From contig JACRDD010000005.1 in assembly GCA_016218685.1 (NCBI GenBank), positions 62,001 through 126,000 of the forward strand: DNA of 64,000 nt, in the 5' to 3' direction. The stretch comes from Desulfobacterales bacterium. Lineage in GTDB: Bacteria; Desulfobacterota; Desulfobacteria; Desulfobacterales; Desulfosarcinaceae. Shown piece after piece: positions 32,892 through 41,478 of this stretch (position 1 is the stretch's first letter; every line of letters starts with the position of its first letter). The notes under the pieces were generated by a model that was given only the letters and a program-made list of their open reading frames with translations, was not told where the DNA came from and did not search any database. A program made the position numbers and the translations under genes.

Positions 32892-35800
32892 ATGAAACGG
32901 CCTATTCTTCATGTTGCTGCATTGACAGCGGCTCTGCTGCTGGGCTGGCTGGCACCGGCCTCGGCCAACATGGCCACCTATTCGGCCGAGCCGGTTTTTA
33001 TCTCCAAATCGGTGCCGCCCAACATTATGATCATTCTAGACAACTCGGGCAGCATGAACTTCAACGCCTACGGCTCCTATCCAGGCAACGGCGGCACGGT
33101 TAACGACGAGCCCTTCGAGGGTGAAGGGCGCTCCAATGTGCACAGCTTTCTGATGCAGTCCAATGCCGACGACATGGAGGAGACGGCCGGCGGCGGGGAT
33201 GTATGGGACGGCCTCGGTGCCAGCGAAGGCGACCTGGACATGGGCGAAGCCCTCACGGGCCTGCGCTTCCAGAATGTGCAGGTGCCCCAGGGGGCAACCA
33301 TCGTTTCGGCCTCCATCCGTTTTATCGCCGACGAGAACGGCGCCGCGGCCAGCACCCTGACCATCGATGCCGAGGCCAGCGACGATGCGCCGGCCATGAA
33401 CGCCAGCCTCAACAACAACATCTCCGGTCGCACCGGCACCGCGGCCCAGGTGACCTGGAGTCCCCAGGCCTGGACCGCCGGCGACCCCTACAGCACTGAC
33501 GACATCTCCACCATCGTACAGGAGCTTGTGAGCCGAGCCGGCTGGGCCTCGGGTAACGACATGCTCTTTCGCATCGCCGGCACCGGCAAGCGGGCCGCCG
33601 AAGCCAGGGAAGTAGGCTCCCAGTACGGCGCCGTGCTGCGTATCGCCTACGACGACGGCGGCCAGGCCAAAAGGCGCTACTACGGTTACTTCAGCCCGGA
33701 CTACTTCTACAGCTACAGCGGCAACGCCTTCCGCTACGCTTACAAGAAAGACACTTTCAATGCCACCACCTCCACCTGGAGCGTGGAGGATCTCAACGGC
33801 GCGACCACCACGCTGACCGCGGCCAACATCGTCAGCCAACAGCTCTGGGACGGCAACTGGCTCAACTGGCTGAGCATGCGGCGCATCGACGTGCTGCGCA
33901 AGGTGCTGCTGGGCGGCGACACCCAGGGCGGCCGCGACGGATCGGGCAATCAGATGCTCTACGGCGAAAACAACGGCGACCGTTGGTGGTATAAAAACTT
34001 CGACTCCACCGCCTGCGCCGTATCGCCCTACCTAGGCAGCTTCAACTACCGGGTGCGCTACGACTACATCACGGTCAGCAACACCAACTACTACATCCGG
34101 GTGGAAAAACAGATCGCCCGGGAGCCTTCGGCTTTCTTCAACTACGACAACGGCGACAACCTGGCCGGTGTGCTGCAAAAGGTCGGCGACCAGAATGTGC
34201 GCTGGGGCAATACCTGGTTCCGCCTCGGCACCGGCAACGGCGAAAATGGCGGCTATGTGGACAGGGTCATGGGCACCGACATGGTTACTCTGGTCAGCAG
34301 CATGGAAGGCAAAACGGCCGATACCTGGACGCCCCTGGCCGAGACCTTCTACGTGGCCATGCAGTATTTCCGCCAAGAGCTGCCCTCTCCCGCCGCCTCT
34401 TTTTACGCTTCGGCAGTGCCCAACGCCGTCAAGGGCGACAGCGACGACCCCTACTATCAGAATGGGCTCTCCATGCGCTGCGCCAAGAGCTTTGTGCTGC
34501 TGCTCACCGACGGCGCCTCCACCATGGACGGCGTCATTCCCTCCACGCTGAAGAATTACTACTCGGCCACCGGCGACAACACTGGCTGCACCGAAAGCAA
34601 CGGAAACAATTGCGAACTTCCAGACTCGGGCACCCGATACCTGGATGACGTGGCCTATTATGCGCACATCAACGATCTGCGCGCCGACCTGGACGACGAA
34701 CAGAACCTCACGCTCTATGCGGTCTATGCCTTCGGCAACGACCCCAATGCCCGCGACTTGCTGCGCGAGGCCGCCAAGAACGGCGGGTTCGATGACAAAA
34801 ACAACAACGATACACCCGAACCGGACGAATACGACGAAAACGGAGATTCGATTCCGGACAACTACTTCGAAGCCGGCGACGGCTACCTGCTGGAAGCCCG
34901 GCTCATGGACGCCTTCCTCGACATCGGCCAGAAGGCCGCTTCGGGCACGTCGGCTTCGGTGCTGGCCACCAACAGCGAAGGCGAAGGCAACATGATCCAG
35001 GCTTACTTCGTGGCGGCCAAGGAGAACGAACAGCGCACCGAGAAGGCCCGCTGGCTGGGCTACCTGCAATCCCTGTGGATGGATAGCAACGGCCGGTTGC
35101 GGGACGACTCCGGCGATGTCAATGCCACCCTGGACGACAACGACGCCGTGGTGGAATTCATCACGAACGCGGAAGGCGACACCAAAGTTCTCATCGAGGG
35201 ACAGGAGCTGGATTTAGACAGCCTGCACCCCATCTTCCAATCTGACCGGCGCCTCGAACAGCGCGTGCCGGCCACCCGCAAAATCTTTACTTTCGTGGAT
35301 CTGGACCGCGATGGCGTGGCGGATGAATCCACTGCCGATCCCTTCGATACCACCGGAGAAGTGATCGCTTTCGACAGCGCCTCGGCCGCCCGGATCAAAC
35401 CCTTCCTGGGGGTGGCTGACAACACGCTCTACGGGTCGCTGGGGATGAACCTGGGCGCCACCCACGACACCCGGGTGACCAATATCATCGAGTGGGTGCG
35501 GGGCACGGAGATCACCGGTCTGCGCAACCGCACCGTCGACGGGGTGACCCATCGCCTGGGAGATATCATCCACTCCACCCCGGTGACCGTCTCCAAGGCC
35601 GTGGACAACTACCATACCCTCTATGCCGATCAATCCTACTTGACCTACTGGAATGCCGTGAAGGGTCGTGAAAGCCTGATCTACGTGGGCGCCAACGACG
35701 GCATGCTCCACGCCTTCACCAGTTGGAACTACGGTTTCGACACCCAGGGACGATCCACCTATACCAAACCGGCAGCGGCATCGGCCAACGAGCGCATCGG

Positions 35801-37301
35801 CGACGAGGTGTGGGCCTTCATTCCCCAGGCCGTGCTGCCCCATCTCAAGTGGCCGGCCCACGAGAACTACACCCACACCTACCTGGTGGACGGCCGGCCG
35901 CGGGTGTTCGACGCTAAGATCCTGCCCGACGACACCCACTACACGGACAGCGATGCGGAGCCCAACTGGGGAACGTTCCTGGTGATGGGCCTGCGCATGG
36001 GCGCCAAGCACATCACGGTCACCGAAAATTTCGGCACCGGCGCGGAAACCCGCGCTTTCGATCCGACCTATTTCTGCCTGGACATCACCGATCCGCGCAA
36101 CCCGCGCCTGATGTGGGAGCGCACCTACCCGAACCTGGCCATGAGCTGGTCCCGGCCCGCGCCCCTCAAGGTGGGCGAGCGCTGGTACCTGGCCTTCGGC
36201 TCGGGCCCCACGGACTATAGCGGCACCAGCAACCAGCCGGGCTACCTCTACGTGGCCGATCTGGCCACCGGAAACCTGCTGCGCCAGTTCGGTCCCATCG
36301 AAACCGCCGCCAGCCTGGGTTTCTTCAACGACCCGGTGACCTTCGACAAGAACCTGAACTACAACGTGGACGCTATTTACACCACCGGCTCGTTCCTCAC
36401 CGGCGGCGCGTGGCAGGGCGGCGTCTATAAGATCGCCGTCCCGTGCGACAACTGCCAGTGGGACGACAGTTACAACCCGAACAACGCTTTCGGGTATGCC
36501 GAAGATCCGGCCCAATGGATCTACCACAAGCTGTTTGCCTCGGACCGACCGATCACCGCGCCGCTCTCGGTGAGCAGCGAATATTCGCCCAGCATCAACA
36601 TCGACAATGTCTGGCTCTATTTCGGCACCGGCCGCTATCTGACCAAGACCGATGTTTCCAACTCCGACCAGCAGTACCTGTACGGCATCAAGGACCCGTA
36701 CTTCAACAGCCGGGCGGGCGCCGCCTACCATGATTACACGGACAACACCGTGCTGGATCGCAGCGACCTGATGCGGGTGGATACCCTGACCGTCACGACC
36801 CAGCGCCATGTGCTTCAGGGCGGTACCGTGGTCTTCAACGACTTCGATCTACTGGAAACTCATCTCCAGGAGAATTACAGCGGCTGGTACCGGAATCTGG
36901 AAGACACCGGAACCGGGCCCTCGGAACGCATCGTGAGCAAACCCTCGCTCCTGGGCGGCATGCTCTTCGTGCCGGTCTTCACCCCCGGCGAGGATCTGTG
37001 CGACTACGGCGGCATGACCAATGTGCTGGCCCTCTACTACGCCACCGGCACCGGCTATTACCGCCAGATCTTCGACTGCGACACCCCGGACACCATCCTC
37101 GTGAACGGCAATACGGAAGATGTGGTGGCCGTGAAGCTGACCGAAGGCTTCATCGGATCGCCGCCGCCCATGGCCGGTATGCATGCCGGACAGGAAAAGG
37201 GTGCCAGGGCCTTCATGCAACAAAGCTCGGGGCGCATCCTCGAGCTGGATGTGAATCCGCCGTTCTACTTCCAGGGAGCGATCATCGACTGGTGGGATTG
37301 A
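32892..37301 (+). CDS. pilY1: PilY1-like pilus tip adhesin (cassette 2)
   Basis: A 1469-residue exported protein diverged from, but collinear with, the first PilY1. Signal peptide ends ASA. MIDAS residues are Asp50, Ser52 and Ser54 (LDNSGSMN). The VWA domain is split by a beta-rich insert (~90-265) starting LRFQNVQVPQGATIVSAS, then continues with FVLLLTDGAS. Acidic repeats DKNNNDTPEPDEYDENGD and DLDRDGVADES are likely Ca2+ sites. The propeller half has YVGANDGMLHAF and LDITDPRNPRLMW. I took the ATG 10 nt after GGAGGA because the junction with pilX is identical in layout to that of cassette 1; an ATG 6 nt earlier also exists. Confidence 0.92.
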   Translation: MKRPILHVAALTAALLLGWLAPASANMATYSAEPVFISKSVPPNIMIILDNSGSMNFNAYGSYPGNGGTVNDEPFEGEGRSNVHSFLMQSNADDMEETAGGGDVWDGLGASEGDLDMGEALTGLRFQNVQVPQGATIVSASIRFIADENGAAASTLTIDAEASDDAPAMNASLNNNISGRTGTAAQVTWSPQAWTAGDPYSTDDISTIVQELVSRAGWASGNDMLFRIAGTGKRAAEAREVGSQYGAVLRIAYDDGGQAKRRYYGYFSPDYFYSYSGNAFRYAYKKDTFNATTSTWSVEDLNGATTTLTAANIVSQQLWDGNWLNWLSMRRIDVLRKVLLGGDTQGGRDGSGNQMLYGENNGDRWWYKNFDSTACAVSPYLGSFNYRVRYDYITVSNTNYYIRVEKQIAREPSAFFNYDNGDNLAGVLQKVGDQNVRWGNTWFRLGTGNGENGGYVDRVMGTDMVTLVSSMEGKTADTWTPLAETFYVAMQYFRQELPSPAASFYASAVPNAVKGDSDDPYYQNGLSMRCAKSFVLLLTDGASTMDGVIPSTLKNYYSATGDNTGCTESNGNNCELPDSGTRYLDDVAYYAHINDLRADLDDEQNLTLYAVYAFGNDPNARDLLREAAKNGGFDDKNNNDTPEPDEYDENGDSIPDNYFEAGDGYLLEARLMDAFLDIGQKAASGTSASVLATNSEGEGNMIQAYFVAAKENEQRTEKARWLGYLQSLWMDSNGRLRDDSGDVNATLDDNDAVVEFITNAEGDTKVLIEGQELDLDSLHPIFQSDRRLEQRVPATRKIFTFVDLDRDGVADESTADPFDTTGEVIAFDSASAARIKPFLGVADNTLYGSLGMNLGATHDTRVTNIIEWVRGTEITGLRNRTVDGVTHRLGDIIHSTPVTVSKAVDNYHTLYADQSYLTYWNAVKGRESLIYVGANDGMLHAFTSWNYGFDTQGRSTYTKPAAASANERIGDEVWAFIPQAVLPHLKWPAHENYTHTYLVDGRPRVFDAKILPDDTHYTDSDAEPNWGTFLVMGLRMGAKHITVTENFGTGAETRAFDPTYFCLDITDPRNPRLMWERTYPNLAMSWSRPAPLKVGERWYLAFGSGPTDYSGTSNQPGYLYVADLATGNLLRQFGPIETAASLGFFNDPVTFDKNLNYNVDAIYTTGSFLTGGAWQGGVYKIAVPCDNCQWDDSYNPNNAFGYAEDPAQWIYHKLFASDRPITAPLSVSSEYSPSINIDNVWLYFGTGRYLTKTDVSNSDQQYLYGIKDPYFNSRAGAAYHDYTDNTVLDRSDLMRVDTLTVTTQRHVLQGGTVVFNDFDLLETHLQENYSGWYRNLEDTGTGPSERIVSKPSLLGGMLFVPVFTPGEDLCDYGGMTNVLALYYATGTGYYRQIFDCDTPDTILVNGNTEDVVAVKLTEGFIGSPPPMAGMHAGQEKGARAFMQQSSGRILELDVNPPFYFQGAIIDWWD
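33039..33074 (+). repeat. 36-nt exact match between the two pilY1 genes (copy 2)
   Basis: Identical in all 36 nt to 24959-24994, in the same coding position. See the first copy. Confidence 0.85.
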
Positions 37302-37393
37302 CAAGTATCGGCAAGCGCTACCGCCGCCGGCAAGGGAAAAGCTCCCGGGCCGGCGCCGGCCCGGACAGCAGCATAGGTAAAAGGATGACTTCC

Positions 37394-37801
37394 ATGAAAA
37401 AAATATCGATCCAGCGTATATGGAGCAGCGTGATCGTGTGCCTCGCCCTGCTCCTTTCGACCCACGGCTGGGCCGCCGACAAGGGGCCCAAAGGCCCCCA
37501 AAGCATGCCCCCCGTCTCCAGGGAAGGTCAGGGCCGCGGCCTGGAGACCGTGCGGGTCACCATCGAAAAGAAGAACCTGGAGAAGGTCACCACCAATACC
37601 GGCGACCGGTTCACGCTCTCGGAAAACACGATCATCGTGAATACCGACGGCCGGCAGATCGGCATCCGGGAGATGCGGGTGCCCTGTGACGTCGAGATCG
37701 GCTATCGCACCGAAAACGGCGTGCGCCTGGCCGAACGCATTGACATCCAGCATGTGGGTTCCGACGCCCGTTGGCAATGGACATCGGATCGGCCCGAATA
37801 G
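37394..37801 (+). CDS. Small exported protein of PilY1 cassette 2, unknown function
   Basis: A 135-residue protein with a signal peptide (IWSSVIVCLALLLSTHGWA) and a Lys/Pro/Gly-rich linker. The C-terminal domain matches the protein at 29421-29822 in order and spacing: VRVTIEKKNLEKVTTNTGDRF, TIIVNTDGRQIGIREM, VPCDVEIGY and the ending RWQWTSDRPE. AAGGA precedes the ATG by 8 nt; an in-frame ATG 9 nt earlier is also possible. It is the last gene of cassette 2, directly before a classic terminator. Function unknown. Confidence 0.75.
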   Translation: MKKISIQRIWSSVIVCLALLLSTHGWAADKGPKGPQSMPPVSREGQGRGLETVRVTIEKKNLEKVTTNTGDRFTLSENTIIVNTDGRQIGIREMRVPCDVEIGYRTENGVRLAERIDIQHVGSDARWQWTSDRPE

Positions 37802-37821
37802 TATTTCCCGGGATAGATCGT

Positions 37822-37851
37822 AGCCCCCGTTTCACCGAAGCGGGGGCTTTT
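37822..37851 (+). terminator. Intrinsic terminator shared by the pilus cassette and the HDAC-GNAT operon
   Basis: Arms AGCCCCCG and CGGGGGCT around an 11-nt loop, then TTT. It starts 21 nt after the small protein and directly adjoins the stop codon of the minus-strand HDAC-GNAT gene, so it can serve both directions. Confidence 0.85.
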
Positions 37852-39429
37852 CTATTTGAGCACCTTGCAGTAAATCGCCTTGGCATCGCCCGGGGCATAA
37901 AAATCTTCCAAAACCGCTTCCAGGCGGTAGGCGCAGCGCTCGTAGAAGATGCGGGTGCTGGCATAGATCGGGCGGTGGGAGGTCTCCACGTAGACGCGGC
38001 GGCCGCCGGCTTCGTAGATGCGGCGCTCGCTCTCCTGCATGAGGCGCCGGCCCAGGCCGTGGCGCTGGAGGTCGGGGTGCACGGCGATCCAGAACAGATC
38101 GAAGCTGTCGGCGCTACCGGCGATGGGACCGTAGCAGGTATAGCCCACCAGGCGCCCCGCCTGCTCGGCCATGACGAAGTAATAGCCGCTGGCCTGGCCC
38201 TTGGCCAGGCGCTCCAGAACCAGCTCTTCGGCCACGCCCACCTCTTCGGGATTGAAAAAGCCGGTGAGGGCCACCAAGCGGCGCACGGCTTGCGGATCTT
38301 CGGGCCTCAGATCGTCCCGCCATTTTAAATCCAGAGCACTTTTTTCAAGGCAAGCGACCGGCTGAGGGATTCGGACCTGGGCGCCGGCCAACCCCTGGAA
38401 GAAGTTCACGGCATTGCGGCCCAGGGTGCTCAGGCGGTAGCCGCCCTCCTGGACCACCAGGGTGGGCAGGCCCAGCGCACCAATTCGTCGGCCGTTGGCT
38501 TCGAAATCCTTGGCCAGCAAATTCCAGGTACCGGCCGGATCGCCTTGGGCGATATCCAATCCCAGGGCTACGACCAGAAAGCGCGGCGCGAAGCGTCGGA
38601 TGCGGTCCAGGGCTTTTTCCAGGGCCCGGCCGTAGACCCGGCCCGCCACGCGCTCGGCCAGCGGCAGGTTGCAGTTGAAGCCTTCGCCTTCGGCCGCGCC
38701 GCACTCTTCCTCGAATCCGGAGAAATAGGGATAGGCGAATTTCGGATGGGCGTGGATGGAGACGGTGAGCACGTCGGCCCGGCGGTAGAAGATCTCCTGC
38801 TGGCCGTTGCCGTGGTGGTAGTCGAGGTCCAGGATGGCAACCTTGCCCTGGCGGCTCAGGTAATGGGCCGCAATGGCGGTGTTGTTGAGGTAGCAAAAGC
38901 CGCCGAAGAGGCGCTGCTCGGCGTGGTGCCCGGGCGGTCGCACCAGAGCATAGGCCAGGCGCCGGCCGGCCTGGATTTCAGCGGCGGCGGTCAGGGCGCA
39001 TTCGGCGGCCCGCCGGGCGGCCGCATATACGCCGCGGTGAACCGGCGCCGAGGTGTCGAAGCAATAGTAACCGGCCAGCACCGAAGGGTCCTGGGGCGGC
39101 CGGGTCTGGTTGCGCGGCGGGAAGATATAGGGGTAGCGCATTTGCCCGGCGGGCATGCGGCGACTTTCGCGGCGCAGGTAGGCGAGCAGCTCGGGTGCGT
39201 GCACGGCGGTGATGTGTTCGTCGCCGAAGGCCTGCGGCCGGCGCCGGGTGAACAGGCCGCTGGCGATCAGCCGCTCTTCCAGGAGCTGAACGCGGGCCGG
39301 GGTTTCCAGATAGCCTTCGGCGCGTACGTCGTGTCCGGTGTGCCGGTCGCTGACCACCAGGGCGATGGCATCCTGGGGAGAAGCGCTCCCGTCATTGCCC
39401 ACCCTCTTTTTCTTTGATTGTACATCCAT
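37852..39429 (-). CDS. Fused acetylpolyamine amidohydrolase (HDAC family) and GNAT acetyltransferase
   Basis: A 525-residue two-domain enzyme. The first ~350 residues are a zinc-dependent histone-deacetylase/acetylpolyamine-amidohydrolase domain: His pair 168-169 in PPGHHAEQ, zinc ligands Asp203 and His205 in DLDYHHGNG, and Asp292 in LDIAQGDP. After a linker, residues ~370-525 form a GNAT N-acetyltransferase with the acetyl-CoA motif AVHPDLQRHGLGRRLM. Both catalytic sites look intact. It could remove and add acetyl groups on the same or different amines, such as polyamines or a lysine-derived compound. Upstream in-frame sequence is not included: the domain starts near this ATG. The ribosome site is weak. 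Confidence 0.85.
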   Translation of the reverse strand: MDVQSKKKRVGNDGSASPQDAIALVVSDRHTGHDVRAEGYLETPARVQLLEERLIASGLFTRRRPQAFGDEHITAVHAPELLAYLRRESRRMPAGQMRYPYIFPPRNQTRPPQDPSVLAGYYCFDTSAPVHRGVYAAARRAAECALTAAAEIQAGRRLAYALVRPPGHHAEQRLFGGFCYLNNTAIAAHYLSRQGKVAILDLDYHHGNGQQEIFYRRADVLTVSIHAHPKFAYPYFSGFEEECGAAEGEGFNCNLPLAERVAGRVYGRALEKALDRIRRFAPRFLVVALGLDIAQGDPAGTWNLLAKDFEANGRRIGALGLPTLVVQEGGYRLSTLGRNAVNFFQGLAGAQVRIPQPVACLEKSALDLKWRDDLRPEDPQAVRRLVALTGFFNPEEVGVAEELVLERLAKGQASGYYFVMAEQAGRLVGYTCYGPIAGSADSFDLFWIAVHPDLQRHGLGRRLMQESERRIYEAGGRRVYVETSHRPIYASTRIFYERCAYRLEAVLEDFYAPGDAKAIYCKVLK

Positions 39430-39458
39430 GGAAAGCACTTTGCGTTTGAAAGCCCGGA

Positions 39459-40463
39459 TCAGGCCGTCAGGCCGACCACGGCGACGATGCGCTGGATGGC
39501 CTGATCGTAGCTCAGGCCCGCCCGCTCGATGGCGGCCGCGAAACCGGCGTCCGGGGCGATGCAGGGGTTGGCGTTGATCTCCAGGACCCACGGCCGGCCG
39601 GCCGGGTCCACGCGAAAATCCACCCGGGCATAGCCGGCCAGGTCGAAGCGTTCCCAGCAGGCCAGGGCCAGGGCTTCCAGGCGGCGGAGCAGATCCTGGT
39701 CTTCGGCCCCGAAATCGAAGCGCCGGGGGGTGTGGTGATAGGCATAGGAGGCTTCGTCCCATTTGGCGCTGTAGTCCACGATCTTGACCTGATCGTCCGC
39801 GTAGCCTTCGAAGACGATCTCCGCCGGGGGAAGTACTTGCGGCCCCTGGGGGCCGTCCAGGACCGAGAGATTGAACTCGCGGCCCTCGATGAAGGCTTCG
39901 GCAAAGCAGTGCCCGCCCAGCTCGGGGGCGCGTTGCCGCAGGCGCTCGGGCAGGCCGGGGGTGTCGGCGGCCGCCACCAGGGCCTTTGCATCCAGGCCGA
40001 TGCTGGCGTGCTCCCAGACCGATTTGACGATCCAGCGCGCTGGCCATTGCGCCTTAGGCGGCAGCTTGCACAGACGCCGGCCGTCGCAAGGCCCCACCCA
40101 GGCCGGGGTGGGCAAGCCGCCGGCTGAAAGGCGCTGCTTGGCCACGGCTTTGTTGGAGGTCAAAAAAAGCGCTTCGGCCGAGGCGCCGGCATAGGGCAAG
40201 TGCAGGGCATCCAGCAGAGAAGGGAAGAAGTGCAACAACCGGCCGGTGCCGGCCAGGGACTCCACCAGGTTGAAGACCAGATCGGGCCGGGCGTGCTCCA
40301 ATTGCTGCCGCACGGCCGCTAGGTTCAGGTCGCAAGTCAGGCGCACGGTGGCGTGGCCCAAGCGCTCCAAAGCCGCCGTGACCGCCTCGGCCTGCACCAG
40401 CACGTCCTGCTCGTCGGGCGAACTCTGGTCGCCCAGGGCGTTATGCACCACGGCAATGCGCAT
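39459..40463 (-). CDS. ATP-grasp ligase, D-Ala-D-Ala-ligase-like
   Basis: A 334-residue ATP-grasp enzyme resembling D-alanine-D-alanine ligase. It shows an N-terminal MRIAVVHNAL, LVFNLVESLAGTG and YAGASAEALFLTSNKAVAKQRL, and near the end YARVDFRVDPAGRPWVLEINANPCIAPD, the Mg-ATP region. Its true substrates are unknown; the family links a carboxylate to an amine. The start at 40463 is 1 nt after the upstream gene's stop. The next gene starts 29 nt downstream, so it is part of a four-gene operon. Confidence 0.85.
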   Translation of the reverse strand: MRIAVVHNALGDQSSPDEQDVLVQAEAVTAALERLGHATVRLTCDLNLAAVRQQLEHARPDLVFNLVESLAGTGRLLHFFPSLLDALHLPYAGASAEALFLTSNKAVAKQRLSAGGLPTPAWVGPCDGRRLCKLPPKAQWPARWIVKSVWEHASIGLDAKALVAAADTPGLPERLRQRAPELGGHCFAEAFIEGREFNLSVLDGPQGPQVLPPAEIVFEGYADDQVKIVDYSAKWDEASYAYHHTPRRFDFGAEDQDLLRRLEALALACWERFDLAGYARVDFRVDPAGRPWVLEINANPCIAPDAGFAAAIERAGLSYDQAIQRIVAVVGLTA

Positions 40464-40464
40464 C

Positions 40465-41478
40465 TCAGTTGCCCTTGTCCGCAACTTTTTGGGCGCGGCG
40501 AATGCGCTGACGCGCGGAATTCATGATGCGTTCGATGAGCTGGACAAAGGGAATGCCCAGGTGGGTGCAGATAATGGGCAGATCGGAGTGCTCGGGATGT
40601 AATCCGGCCAGGGGATTGACCTCCATGAACTGCGGGGCGCCGTCGCCATCGCAACGAATATCGGCCCGGCCGGCATCGCGGCAGCCCAACACGCGCCAGG
40701 CGTCCAGGGCCACCTTTTCGGCCTCGGCCACCACCGGGTCTTTCTGGGGCTGTCCCAGCTCGTAGCGCACCCGCTCCTCGCACTGCTCCTTGTTGGTATA
40801 GGAGTAGACTTCGGGTTCGGCGTTTTGCAGCAGGTGCACTTCGATGGTGCCCAGCACCCGGGCGTCATGGCCGGTGCCCACCAGGGCCACCGTGAACTCC
40901 CGGCCCGGCAGGAATTGCTCCACCAGCACCGGCTGGCGGAAGGTGACGATCAGATTGCGGCAGGCCGCGCCCAGATCGTCCCGGCGCCGGATGATCGAGT
41001 CGGGCGAAACGCCTTTGCCCGTGCCTTCGGCCACCGGTTTGATGAAGTAAGGCGGGGCGAAGTGCACGCTGCGCACATCATCCGGCCCGGCCACCACGGC
41101 AAAATCGCAGGTGGGAATGCCGGCATCGCGCAGCACGCGCTTGGTCATGCCCTTGTGCAACGTCAGGGCCATGACCAAAGGGTCCGAGAAAGTATACGGA
41201 ATGTCGTAGGCATCCAGCAGGGCCGGCACCTGGGCTTCGCGGCCGATGCCGTACATGCCTTCGGCGATATTGAAGACCAGGTCCCAGCGGTCGCCGGCCG
41301 CCAGGCGCTGGGTCAGGTGCTTGATGTGGCCGATGCGCTCGACGGCATATCCCAGGGAGACGAGCGCCTTTTCCAGGGCATCGATGGTCTCTTCGCGATC
41401 GAACTCGGCCGTCTCTTCTTCACCGTAACCGGCCTTCAGATAATCCGAGCGCAGGTCATAGGTTAATCCAACTTTCAT
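40465..41478 (-). CDS. ATP-grasp ligase, D-Ala-D-Ala-ligase-like
   Basis: A 337-residue ATP-grasp enzyme of the D-Ala-D-Ala ligase family, distinct from its neighbour. Visible are LVFNIAEGMYGIGREAQVPALLDAYDIPYTFSD near residue 90, the ATP-grasp segment PVAEGTGKGVSPDSII and FMEVNPLAGLHPEHSDLP near the C-terminus, with E and N positions for metal binding. The start at 41478 lies 23 nt inside the 3' end of the upstream Cys-cluster gene. A second, related ATP-grasp gene follows at once, a pairing that suggests sequential ligation steps. Confidence 0.85.
   Translation of the reverse strand: MKVGLTYDLRSDYLKAGYGEEETAEFDREETIDALEKALVSLGYAVERIGHIKHLTQRLAAGDRWDLVFNIAEGMYGIGREAQVPALLDAYDIPYTFSDPLVMALTLHKGMTKRVLRDAGIPTCDFAVVAGPDDVRSVHFAPPYFIKPVAEGTGKGVSPDSIIRRRDDLGAACRNLIVTFRQPVLVEQFLPGREFTVALVGTGHDARVLGTIEVHLLQNAEPEVYSYTNKEQCEERVRYELGQPQKDPVVAEAEKVALDAWRVLGCRDAGRADIRCDGDGAPQFMEVNPLAGLHPEHSDLPIICTHLGIPFVQLIERIMNSARQRIRRAQKVADKGN

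Noticed and set aside
39430..40047. Extension of the HDAC-GNAT frame upstream to 40047
   Set aside because: The added residues overlap the ATP-grasp gene antisense-free in another frame, are Arg/Pro/Gly-rich and have no domain. The HDAC domain starts near the ATG at 39429.
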